From NCBI GenBank assembly GCA_951217055.1, contig OX578280.1:18391394-18455393 (forward strand): a DNA stretch of 64,000 bases. The letters run 5' to 3'. This stretch comes from Gerris lacustris (lineage: Eukaryota > Arthropoda > Insecta > Hemiptera > Gerridae). How positions within the stretch are numbered: the first letter of the stretch is position 1; the number at the start of each line of letters is the position of its first letter. The notes under the pieces are model-generated. The model was given only the letters and a program-made list of their open reading frames with translations. It was not told where the DNA came from and made no database searches. The translations under genes were made by a program, and so were the position numbers. Shown piece after piece: positions 24,757 to 36,691 of the stretch.

Positions 24757-26050
24757 CTAATATTTAATCAAACAACAATAAAGTATACATAATTGTCTAG
24801 GAAATGTCTATATATCCCTCGATTTCAGTTTGCAATTTTATTAATTAACATTTATTTTTTATGTGTCAAATAAAATATGATGTAATATTATTATTTATAA
24901 TAAAAACTATTTGTTAATACACATGTATTATATTTCAATACAAATATTTGAATGAGCGTGAGTTATTTATTTCAGAAACGGGATTTTATAAGTTTGTTTG
25001 TCCAATGATAACTGGCGTAAAAATTGTTTGATATTAATTAAATTCTGCACACAGGTACATCTGTGTCACAACCTAAATTTCACGCTAATATTTTTAATAT
25101 GGTGGACGACTAAAATAAATGGTTTATTAGTAAGACATTTTGTATATAGTTTTAAAGGTATTTAGGACTAGGAAAGGAATAAGTAATTTGGGACTTCGGT
25201 GGAGTTTGGGTGGAAGTGTGTTTAAAATCAGTACGAATATCATTTTGCTGATGTTTAGAATGGGAGGGGCTGCGGCTGTTCTTCAGCTTGCGGAGATAAT
25301 GGTGGTTCCCTTATTTCTGTAGAATCGTCATTGTTGGTAGTGCTAGCCTCAGAAAGGGGACGTACCCAAGTCCTATTTCTTGTATACTGGCGACTATCTT
25401 TGTCAACTGTTTATAAACGATTGTAAAGTTTGTCAGTCAATGTAGCTTCACCTCCAGCTCTGAACTTCCTGACCAATTTCCAAGATGAATCATAGGTATG
25501 TTAGGATTTTTGTTTCTTAGCTGTTAAATTTTTCTTTCATCGAGGCAGCTGTTTCAGCCGAGATGTTACTGTTGGAGTTAAAATCTGGGAAGTGTTGTTC
25601 GAGTACGCCGACTCATCAAACGTTGTACCGGGCTAACATTCATACCTAAGTTGGAGTGTTTCTCCATTCTAATAGAGCAGCGTGGAGATCTGTGTTGTCA
25701 CATTTAGATTGCGAATGAGCGTATTGGCAATTTTAGCGGTGGTCAGCCTTACTGTTACCACGACTGTGCACAGGGGAAGATATTGAGTGATTTAACTCCC
25801 AATCTTTAGCGAACTGCTTGAACTCTGCATTAACTAGAAATTATCAATTATCTGTTACTAATATCCTTGGTATGCCGTGTAGTGCAAATTTAATCCGAGA
25901 GTTTGGCTAATTGAAAGTAATATGAATATGAATCAACCATGATCATGTAATAATCAGGACCAATGTTGAAAGACACCATTGACAATCTTCCCCATGTTAG
26001 ACTTTGGATCACATGAGATACTACATATGAATTTTTGTTTGGTCTGGCAC

Positions 26051-26188
26051 TGTCGCGAATGCGATAACGAATTAGTTTTATTTATTATTTTATTTTCGAG
26101 GTATATAAAGAGCCGCATTTGTCAGAATTGAGTTAGTCTTGTCTTAATAGCAAATATACGAATCGAATCCAAACTGTGTCTCAATACG
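26051..26188 (+). repeat. 5' LTR (138 bp) with TATA box
   Basis: Starts TG; contains TATATAAAG about two-thirds along. Its last base is G where the right LTR has A, so the canonical CA end is mutated on this side. Confidence 0.85.
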
Positions 26189-26206
26189 TGGTAGCAGAGC
26201 GTGGTT
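26189..26206 (+). other. primer-binding site, initiator tRNA-Met type
   Basis: TGGTAGCAGAGCGTGGTT abuts the 5' LTR. TGGTAGCAGAG is the complement of the CTCTGCTACCA 3' end typical of animal initiator tRNA-Met. Confidence 0.7.
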
Positions 26207-26311
26207 ACACCTCTTATCTCTCAGAGGTAATTATACCTTCTCATTTCATCGGACTCAAGACAGACTTAAACACAACATCGAAACAAGAGAGCAACGGTAA
26301 GGCAACTACAA

Positions 26312-26603
26312 GTGGGGGAGGTGGTCCTCCTTGGCGAGGAGAATGAACGCTTCAATTGGAAACTTGGGACTCGTTGAACAACTTATCCCTGCCACAGGTG
26401 ACGGCGTTAGAAAGACGAAAATCCGTTTAGCGACAGGAAATGAAGTTAAAAGAGCAGTAGCCAAATTAGTCCCACTTAAATTAGGACCAGAAAACCATAA
26501 TGACGATCAAGCAGTCCTGAACGTCGATATGACTGAACAAGACACCGGCTACCTGTACGTTGATGAAATTTATAGCGAAGACGACCAGTACGCACCCGAC
26601 TGA
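26312..26603 (+). pseudogene. C-terminal end of a BEL/Pao-like pol, frameshifted
   Basis: The first frame reads VGEVVLLGEENERFNWKLG and then a stop. Shifting frame near 26355 continues GLVEQLIPATGDGV...KIRLATGNEVKRAVAKLVPL. This is the usual last module of BEL/Pao polyproteins (GD-V-L-D-N...W-LG-V-E---PG-DG-VR...R-V--L--L). The single frameshift and the missing upstream domains make it non-functional. Confidence 0.75.
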
Positions 26604-26644
26604 GACCGAGAGGACGAATGAGCGTCGAACATTCATCGGCGGGG

Positions 26645-26784
26645 TGTCGCGAATGCGATAACGAATTAGTTTTTTTATTTTCAACCTGCGGTTCGAGGTA
26701 CATAAAGGACGCATTTCTCAGAATTGAGTTAGGCTTGTGTTAATAGCAAATATACAAATTGAATCCAAACGGTGTCTCAATACA
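26645..26784 (+). repeat. 3' LTR (140 bp)
   Basis: Matches the left LTR except for a short divergent segment (about 26675-26695) and scattered substitutions. Ends ...CA, followed by the GGCAC target duplication. Confidence 0.85.
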
Positions 26785-26884
26785 GGCACCAAATAGAGAC
26801 CAAAAAAGAGTCTTACGGGCTCGTCTGAGAGAAGAATTCTGGCTCATATGGCATAAATGAAATTTATTTATAAAATCTGAGCAC

Positions 26885-29800
26885 AAGACAGAAGCTAATG
26901 CTATAAAGCTAATGGCTATAATTTATTGATAACCTCTAAATATTACTAAAGCCAAATCCTGTATGCTGAGTTCATTTCGGAAGTAATGAACTAACGAAGT
27001 AAAGCTGGCAGCTTCATTTTACTAATAGTAGTCGCAAGAAGATAAAGGGTGTCGTCCAGCTGGGTCTGGCTTTTGATTTTCACGTGACTGTTTTGCTATC
27101 AACCATTCATAGAACATTAATTAAATGAAAATAAAAGTATTTATTGCAGAGATGTATAAACAGGTGAGCGTATATTGATCCTGCAACAGCTTTTTCATTA
27201 AAGATTATCTACGGTGCAAAAAAAGATAAGACTTACCTGTCTAGATATAGCAAGCGCAGCGAGTCAGTAAAGCTCTTATAATTTTAGAAGTAATTATTAA
27301 ATAACAAAGAATTTACTTTAAGGTATTGTATTTTAGTCAAACAGAGCGTGGGGTTATTTTTTTATTTCTTTTCGAAATAACCTCTTTAAAAAAAAAAAAA
27401 AAAAAAAAATTACCTCTTTATTTTCACTTGTGACGATAATTTAAGTAAAAGTTGGACGTTTTATTTAAAATTTGGTATGCAAATCTTTAACCGCAATGCT
27501 CTGGCCGTTGGACAGCGTTATCCATCGAACGTTTTCGCGCAACGAAAAATATTTTTTAGAAATTATTAGGGGAGAGACAGATTTTTTATTCTATGGAAAT
27601 TCCCTTCCCTCCCCAGGTCTTCCTAAACTTGTAACTTAATGCTCATAATAATCTTTATAGGTTTTTCAATGCCACATCGTAGCAACACCCTAAATGTACT
27701 GTATGTTGATCCGTTGCTTAGGAGGACTTAGATTAGTTTACCTAACCTTTAAACTAACCCTTAACCAAACTTTTCTCTCAGTACATCACACGTAACTTGA
27801 CAATAACTCGTTATTACAATATCATACTGCTTATTGTTTTCTATAACTTAATATAAAAAAGGGAGACAAAAACAAATTATATCCTTACCATCCAAGCAAC
27901 ACACTTGTATTATTGTCATATTATATGATCTAAAGTAGTTTATCATTTTGACTTTGGTAGTATACGAACTTAATACACGATTTGTACTTGTAATAGTAAC
28001 GGATAGTTTGTGCTTTAAAAAAGATAAGTTTTTTCTTGTCGGAAGATATTGTTTGATATCACGAAGTAATAAAGAGGAGACAAATAGTCAAGATGATGAG
28101 AGAAAGAGAAGGTTCCCTTACAATGTTAGAAATCAGTAAGAAGGTTAGAAGAATAGTCGCCCTCAGTAGACCATCAGAGCCAACAGTCAGTATATTTCTT
28201 TCCTTTCAATTCCACTTTTTCTGTATTTTACAAATAATTTGTTCTATTTAGGTAACAGTCAACATAACCAAAGCTGATATGCTTGAAATAATCTGTATAA
28301 TGCATTCCTTGCTTGCAACAAATTAAAAACAATTTTAGATAATCAATTAATCAGACAAACAGACATTTATTTAATCAATCATACAAACATACAAACAAGT
28401 TTAAGAAAATAATTGATAAGTTTCAAGAAATAATTTAAACAAACAGATACGCTATTAAACAAATTAATAAACGGTTAACCAATGAGATAATTAGGCAAAT
28501 AATCAAACACAAATAACTAATCCGTTTATTGCATTACAGAAAAGTTCCAGGACTGTTTTAATTGCGTTGAAATAGAGGGTCGAAAAGCAGTGCGCTTGGT
28601 ATCACTGTTTCGCACAAACGTTCCCAAAAACGTCCAACTTTGCAGAACGACGATAACCCTATTATATACAAACCTATAGCTATTTTAGTAAAACAAGTTT
28701 TATTTGTTCAGCGATTTTGAGAAATGTATGAAAGAGAAGAGCAGTGATTTTTTTATTGAAATGTTTGTTTTTGGGAAAAACATACACGGAAACTTTTCAA
28801 ATGTAGGGGGGGGGGGGGGGGGGGGGTTGAATGATTTAATAGTTCCATTAGTGGTATGGGGGGTCAAAGAATGTCAGAATTCGTGCCTGAAAACTAACAT
28901 CTTTTAAAAAGACCATGAATCTCGACGGCCGTTACTGATATTGCCCAAGGGGACACCCTTGTGCAGTCACTACCTGCTTCAGCAATCATAGTCGCTTAAC
29001 CATCTGAGAAATGGCCGAACAGAGTAAAATATCATTGGCTCAATCTAACTGAAAAACGGCCCATGCGCCGAAGCAAATGACCTGAAATATGACAAAGTGG
29101 GGAGTGGATGCTGCATCACGATAAGGCACCTAGTCATTTTGCCTTGCTTGTTTGGCTATTTTTGCACTAAAAACAGTATGACAAACATCCTTTATACCCC
29201 TATCTAACCTAATTTAGCCCTTGCCAACTCTTTCTTATTTTCAAAGCTTAAGTACCCGATGAAAGGGCGGAGATTTGACGTGATTGAGGAGATCAAAAAT
29301 CTATGAAGTATTTCAGAAGAGGCGTTTACTGGATACATCCAGCAATGGAAGCAGCGTGGTGATGAAAAAAATGTAAAACTTGCAAAGGGAGTACTTTGAA
29401 GGGGACCATGTCGAACAACCTGCAAATATTTTAAAGAAATGTATAAAAAAATAAGTTCTGCAACTTTTTGATCAGAACTCTTATAAATGCTTAGACGGAA
29501 GGTGTGAAGCTAGGTCTTCCGGTGGTGTTAACTTTGTTAACTTTTAACTTATTAGGCGAGTAATCGTCGTTTTTCCGTAAGAAAACATGTCCTCCCTTTA
29601 TGACAGTACTTGGAGTAACTATAAATTATTTGTGATTCACAACCATTGGGCACCATAGGAAGGCCAAGGAATTCTTTATGTTGGTTAAACGTTTGGTCAT
29701 TACATGATGGATGAATGGGACATTTTACTCAACAATTTTATGAGACCAATAAACGATAAAAGACATTTTAAATTGTTGAGAAATCTATAACTTACATCAT

Positions 29801-30472
29801 ATCACGAACTTTGAACGATTAAACTTCCTTGTAAAGTTTAAAGACAAGACTTTGCGATTGATTAACCTCAATAATACTTTTACGTCATTGGAAGTTCGTT
29901 GTAAAACCGGAAAGTTTATGTATCAGAAACATAAGTACAATTTACGACCCAATATTCATGTCTTCTTTAATTTTTATTTATTAATTTTATCAGATTAACT
30001 AAGTTAGCTGCTTTACTAAATAATTAGTGACGAATGAGGAAGTAAATAATTTATTTTAACTGATAATAACTTTATCAGTTTTAATTTCTTAGAACTATCA
30101 GCCAGTTTAGATGTATCCACATCTTTTTTTAACAGCCTTAGTCCAGTGCTTTCCATTTATTAGTTATTTTGAGTTTTCGTAGTTACAATTGACAATTATT
30201 AATATAAAGTTTATCAAAATTTGCCATAAAAATAACTTAAAAGGCTATCCAGTTTGATTTTTCAGGGTATCTCCTTCATGTTTTGTTGAAAAGAGTAATT
30301 GAAAAGTGAAATTAAGAAGGAATTATGACTTCTAACGCGTATATTAAAAGATTACCTTCAGAAAATTGTTTATTTTATAGGGTCAATAATCAATAAACAT
30401 AAAATTTACAGCTACGTATTACAATACTGTCTATGTAGAGAACTAAGCTAAAATTTTAACATGTTCTAGGCA
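26885..30472. other. divergent intergenic region SERAC1-CFAP58
   Basis: Expected to contain both promoters. A strong minus-strand donor ACAG/GTAAGT at 27231-27240 could end a non-coding first SERAC1 exon; the sequence before it has no usable ATG frame. Contains a poly(A)/(T) run near 27390-27409 and a G21 run at 28806-28826. No TATA or initiator could be assigned with confidence. Confidence 0.4.
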
Positions 30473-33400
30473 ATGGAATTTGTTTTACCAAAAATCAGCG
30501 AAGAGGTTCAACCACCTACAGCAACAGAAGGAGATGACACGTACAACTATCATTTGGATCAACATAAAGCTGTAAGGATCAACATAAACATTTTGTTTTT
30601 TACATTTGATAAATGATTAACTTAACATATGGTGCGTAGAAATAGAAGTGGGAAAATAGTCTGACAATTGTGTTGCACATAGCTTCCACGAGCCCTACCA
30701 CACAAAAATGGGAGGGGCTTAAGAAATCTACAGGCAACGACAGATAGATTCCCCCCTTCATATTTAAATCACAATTGTTTTGTTTTTTGCTTTGATGAAA
30801 GGATCAATAGAAAAAAATTGTATGCATGCGCGAGAGGATGATGTATTTGAAAAAATTGTGATCCTACTGTAAAATTAAAGTTTGCTTGTTTCTACCAGTT
30901 TCGATTCCCATTGGGGTTCCACTTATTTAATATTTCTTAAAATATTAAATTCGCTCTGAGGGTTAGTATTATTATGGGACCACCAAGGGTCATTATGACC
31001 TATCTTCCGAATTTCATCAAAATCGAACGAGCAGTTTTAAGATATGGTGGGCTCGAAAAATGTTGACCGGCAGACTGACACGAGACCCTATACGTTCCCT
31101 AATGTCTGAAACGGATTTCTTTCCAGGAATATTTTGAATTTGGAGACAAAACAATTATTCGTTCAATTAAAATAATGAATTAATTAGATTTATTTTTTTA
31201 CTTTAAACTTGCCTTTTTTTTACAGCTTATGGACGACATCCAGTATAAAGTTTTCACACCAGATGAGGTGAGAATCCTTCTTGAAGAATTATGGGCAAGA
31301 TTGAGCAAATATAAAACAAACGAAGAGAAACTTCTTAGTAAGGTTGGAGATCAGGAAAAGACTCTGGCTCAACTTACAATGGATCTTGGTGAGGCATCTA
31401 AGATAAAGAATGAAGCAAAATCACTATTTGATTCTGAGAAAGAGGTTTGTTGTCCTGTTTTTAACATATAATAAGTATACAACATTTTGTAGTAGTTGTC
31501 AAACGAATTCTCAATCAAGTAACGATGGTATTGATTTAGCTTTACATCGTTTTTGTATTCTGGTGGAGGGAGTAGCTTGACAAAATATGCAATCATACTG
31601 TAAGAAAACTGTAGTAATTTATTTAACCACATCATACAAAGTTTAGCAAAAATTCAAGAGAGCAGGCATTGATGCAAAGTTGCAAATATTGCAAATTTTA
31701 ATTATGTCTTCAGATTGTCTTATTCAATTTAACGTTAATGTTATAAAAAAAATTATCAGCAACTACTAAAGTACAGTAGTTCTACACAGGATAAGGTGTT
31801 TGTTTGTTTCTGTTGTAGGAAAGAGATAGAATGACTGAAAAATTGGATGAATGTCATCTTAGAGAGCAGGATTACCAAGAACTTATATCTTCCTTAAGAA
31901 AACAGACGAAACATCTCGAAGCTGAAATAGACAAGAGGAAAAGGGAGCATGACGAACTTGCAGCAGAGTATGCAATTTTTACCTTGGACTTTAAATCTGA
32001 ATTTTGCAAATCCTTGTTTACATATAATTTAAACTGATTAAATGAATTCGTACATAGTTCGAAATGTAATATCTTCAATGATTTTTGTAGATTAGGTGTC
32101 AGCGGGAGATCGAAGGAAGCGTTCTACCGGGATAAGGAAAGGCTAAAGCAAGAGAATCTTAGCTTAAAAGAAGACATTGTCAGTCTTCAAAGAATGCATG
32201 AAGAATTAGCCCAAAGACTTGTGTATACGCAAACAAAATTTGAAGAAACACAACATCAGTTGGCAGTAAGCAATTAATACTTTAGACATAACCCTTACCT
32301 TTAGCCTTTAAAGCTTCCCGCTTTTAAAAGTCCACACCCGGATTCAATAATGCGTGTCTTTATTGCGGGGCGAAACGCCGCTGCTGCGATTCAGAGCCGT
32401 AACATGTCCTCGTGACCCCAGATCGCATTACGTGTCTACGTGATACAAGATTTTGAGTCTAAAGTTTAGTCCACACCGGGACTCAATGTTGCGTGTCTTC
32501 CTTGCGGGCTGAATCGCAACACCACCACAAAGACGCGCAATATTGAGTCACGGTGTGGACTGAGCTTAAAGGAAGACCTAGTATTCAATGGACGTAAGAT
32601 TAAGCAACTTCCAAGTTTCATTTGTGTCTAATTATTTTATCATATTTTAAACCTTTGGTAGGCCCGTTTCTCATCAAGAGAATCCAAATCAATCAGAATC
32701 AATAAAGATTGCAGAGCCGAATCATTGATGGAACCGGACTTAATTAATTTATGTCAAATACAATCAGTGTGAAAAGCGATAAATTTCTATTATTTCCATT
32801 CTGCAGAGCGTTCGTGAATCAGATTCCAGATGATTCAGAATTTATTGGTGTAAAAAGGCATTTTCTTAACCAAATCCATAAAAAATTATCATAAAGTTGT
32901 ATTTGTCATTTACAGGATTCAAAAAGTCAGAATTGGGAAATGATGCGAGATCGAGGCCATATGAGTAAAGAAGCAGTCAATCAAAGGTCATTGGTTAACA
33001 GACTAAAGAAATGTTTGATAACACTAAAATCTCATCATGATTCATTGGCCGAGAAGCTTGAATCCACAAATAATGCTTCTGAACAACATAAGGTTTTCTT
33101 TTACATTATTATTTTCCTATAATATTGCGTATAGAAGTCTTATTTTTTGCAGAATGCATTATATATTAAATAAAATTGAAATTAGCACATTAAAATTTTG
33201 CTATTGAGTAAGTTGAATGATAAATAATAATACTTATAGTAATAATACTTCTCAATTCTTGTTAACTTTAATTTATAAATACATACTTGCTAAAAAAGGA
33301 ATTCGGGCTCTGAAGTCAGACTTAGAGTTTATCAGAAGGGGAGGTTACAGTGAGGTAAGAAAAGCCGTAGATACCGTGGGGTATTTCTCGCCCACGGAGG

Positions 33401-36400
33401 TTACAGCAGGGTAAGGAAGGTAAACAAGAAGTCATGAGTAGAGAGGTAAGGTGTAGGAGAAGAATGATTCTACCAGCCTTCAAACCCGTATTTATAGCCC
33501 AGGGGTAGGAGAAGGTGTCTGTCACCTGGGTCTGAACGCAGTGCGCAAGTCGGAGATCCTCCAGAGTGGGGGATCGGGTCCATCCCAATACCCCTGGGCT
33601 CTGGATATTCCGGGCGGAAGAAACAGACGCTCTCTACAACCCGAATATATTAATTTAAAATACAAATATACAATTATAAAATACGAACTCATGTGTCAAT
33701 TGAGTAAGGCCAAGTGGGGTACCCACAACGATAAAAGAAGTACATACCTGCATAAGCATATGTAAAATTATAACATTTTTTTTTATAACATTTTTTTTTA
33801 ACTTATTTATTTTTCTATAATCAACAGAAAAGCGTGTACGAGCTAAGGCAAGAAAACAAAGAACTAAAGTCATCTATGGCGGCAGAACTTCAAGATATGA
33901 ACGAGATTAATAGCAGAATGATGGATATGATCAAAGAGAACCAAAATCTTAAAGCTGATAATCAGGTTATTAAGCTATAACTAATTATATTTACATACTT
34001 AATGACTGTGATGTGTTTCTCGAGAACTTCAACCACATCCTCTTCTATGATATTACATTGTACTGCAGCCTACATTATTATAGAGCACTATAGTTTATAA
34101 TGTAAACTTATGGTGCAGGTGCGAACAAAGATAAAATATTATTTGTAAATGTTTATAAAAATAACTCCGAAAATAAATAAATTTTATACAACGAGGAATC
34201 ACATCTTATTCATTATATACGATCTATATAATGTTAATTTTTGCTTCATCATTAAAAAAAGTATATTAAATGAACTATTTCTATACTATACTCATTCTTA
34301 TTCAGGTCTTTAGGGTAATTATAACCAACTGAATCCGTTTTTGGCTATATTTCACCTTCTTTGAGGCATCTTCAGGCCTTTAACAATTTCTCATAAAACA
34401 TAACTTTATTCTTATCTTCCTGGCAATTCACCTGCACATCTATACATAGTCACTATTTATTTATAAGTTTGTTCCCTTTACTTCTAGTCAGGGTGCCCAT
34501 AGGCAAAAAAGTAACTTATACATACTCTTTCCAAACCTTTTTGTATGGCTTGTTTAGGCCAAATCTGACACCGTTTTCCTCTGTGACTTTTTTTAGTTTT
34601 GGGGCGTTTTTTTGTTATTTGAACCCTAAAATTTTGACGCGTCAGACTAGAAAATTGGAAAAAGTTCTGCGTCAGACAATATTAAAATGTTGATTTATAG
34701 GGTTCAAATAATGTATCTTGAGAAAATCAGCCAGTTATTAATTAATGATATTAATTAATAATAATGGATATTAATTAATATGAACTAATATTAATTAATG
34801 ATTAATAACCAGCTGATTTTCTCAAGATAAATTATTTGAACCCTATAAATCAACATTTTAATATTGTCTGACGCAGAACTTTTTCCGATTTTCAAGTCTA
34901 ACGCGTCAAAATTTTAGGGTTCAAATAAAAAAAAAAAAACGCCCCAAAACTAAAAAAAGTCACAGAGGAAAACGGTGTCAGACTTTGCCTAAACAAGCCA
35001 TACAAAAAGGTTTGGAAAGAGTATGTATAAGTTACTTTTTTGCCTATGGGCACCCTGACAATTCAGTATAATTGAATTAAAAAAAAAATTCCCAGAGAAA
35101 ACAAGTCTGAGAGAAATCAAGAAGAGACTTGTTTTCTCTACGAGGGATGCCTCAAAGAAGATGCCTCAAAGAAGATGAAATAAGCAAAAAACGGATTGAG
35201 TTGAAGTTATTAATACCCTAAAAACCTGAATTAGAACAAGCATAGTGTATAGAAATAAAGGGTAATATACTACGAATTTGATTAACTATGTCAAATAGGA
35301 TAAGGAAAAAGAACTATTAAGTGCAAGAAGACGAGCAAACGAGGCTGAAGAGAAAGCATGTAAGACTGCAAGGAGAGCCAGTATAACTGAGAAAAGACAG
35401 CAGAAAAGTGAGATGAAAGCAAGAACATTAGAAACAAGTGGAGCGGCTATCGCAAAAGGGACTGCTGTTCTAGAACAAGAAATGGTCAAAGTTAGACAGA
35501 AACTGACCAGAGTTACAGGAGATAATAGACTTCTTAATGCACATCTTCTTAGAACTGCAGGTTAGAAATTATTCATTGCTTTTATATTTAGAATTTACTC
35601 TTTATTGCATACGTAATTGGCGTATACAGGTTTGATATAAGCAGAATATTATAGTTCTGCAGTTATAAAAGAAACTCCAAACTACACCATCACTACTGCC
35701 AGATTAATAAGCAGACTATTATATAGTTCCGTAGTTGTAAGGGAAACTCCACACTCCACCATTATACTGCCAGATTAGAAATAAGCAGACTATTATATAG
35801 TTCCGTAGTTGTAAGGGAAACTCCACACTCCACCATTATACTGCCAGATTAGAAATAAGCAGACTATTATATAGTTCCGTAGTTGTAAGGGAAACTCCAC
35901 ACTCCACCATTATACTGCCAGATTAGAAATAAGCAGACTATTATATAGTTCCGTAGTTGTAAGGGAAACTCCACACTCCACCATTATACTGCCAGATTAG
36001 AAATAAGCAGACTATTAAATCAATACTACCATTTCGATATCCATAATTTTCATTTGATTAAGGTTTCAAGTTTTGTTAGCCTACAAAATAGTTCCTATAC
36101 ATATAAAAATTTTGTAAACTAGCTCGGGGAAGTTCTCAGTTTATCCTAAGCAACCCACCAAGACGTTTGAAGAGGAGATGTCCTAGATCTCTGATCTTAA
36201 AATATCGTTTTCCCTCATATTATGTTAAACTTTTATAATAATTAATATAATTCACTTTATAATTATTTTATCATTATTAGTTATTTATAATTATTTTTCT
36301 ATATTTACTGCTAAGGAAGTGTAGTCACTGGACTTCTTCTTCATGTTTTTCCCGCCACATAACCAATGTATTCAATATCACTTATTGCAATTTAAATTTG

Positions 36401-36602
36401 TAATTGTGTTATCTAATAAAAATTAAATAAAAAAAAAGAGAAGTTCACTTTTAAATTAACTTGTTGAATAGTATACAAAACATTAAGTTCAATGAGATTT
36501 TGAGATTTTGGAAACTTTAATGTTAATAAGGTCTTGTCGCAGATAAGGTTTAGAAATGAGCTCAGCTTTAGATGCAATGGGATCCTTATCACTTATATAT
36601 TA

Positions 36603-36691
<89 letters not shown>

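Larger units (their letters stand above)
26051..26784 (+). mobile_element. 734-bp internally deleted LTR retrotransposon, BEL/Pao-like
   Basis: Two similar direct LTRs (26051-26188 and 26645-26784) both start TGTCGCGAATGCGATAACGA and end CTCAATAC-A/G. The element is bounded by a perfect 5-bp target duplication GGCAC (26046-26050 and 26785-26789). Directly after the left LTR is TGGTAGCAGAGC, complementary to the 3' end of initiator tRNA-Met, a primer-binding site. A GGCGGGG purine tract precedes the right LTR. The inside is only about 455 bp and keeps the last residues of a pol polyprotein. It sits inside an older Gypsy fragment. It cannot be autonomous. Confidence 0.88.
25350..26880 (-). pseudogene. 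decayed Gypsy-type integrase fragment, interrupted by the BEL/Pao-like element
   Basis: On the minus strand, broken frames show integrase pieces in order: IGPDYYMIMVDSYSYYFQLA (near 25900-25980), then LNHSISSPVHSRGNSKAE (near 25740-25800, cf. HITSSPYHPQSNGLAE of Gypsy elements), an EWRNTP block, and RKFRAGGEATLTDKLYNRL (near 25430-25485), the C-terminal module. Stops and frameshifts are frequent. Removing 26051-26789 rejoins the flanks. It lies between SERAC1 and CFAP58. Confidence 0.75.

Noticed and set aside
25447..25490. ATG frame phase-compatible with SERAC1 exon at 24756
   Set aside because: Overlaps the RKFRAGGEATLTDKLYNRL module of the Gypsy relic in another frame; likely coincidence without transcript evidence.
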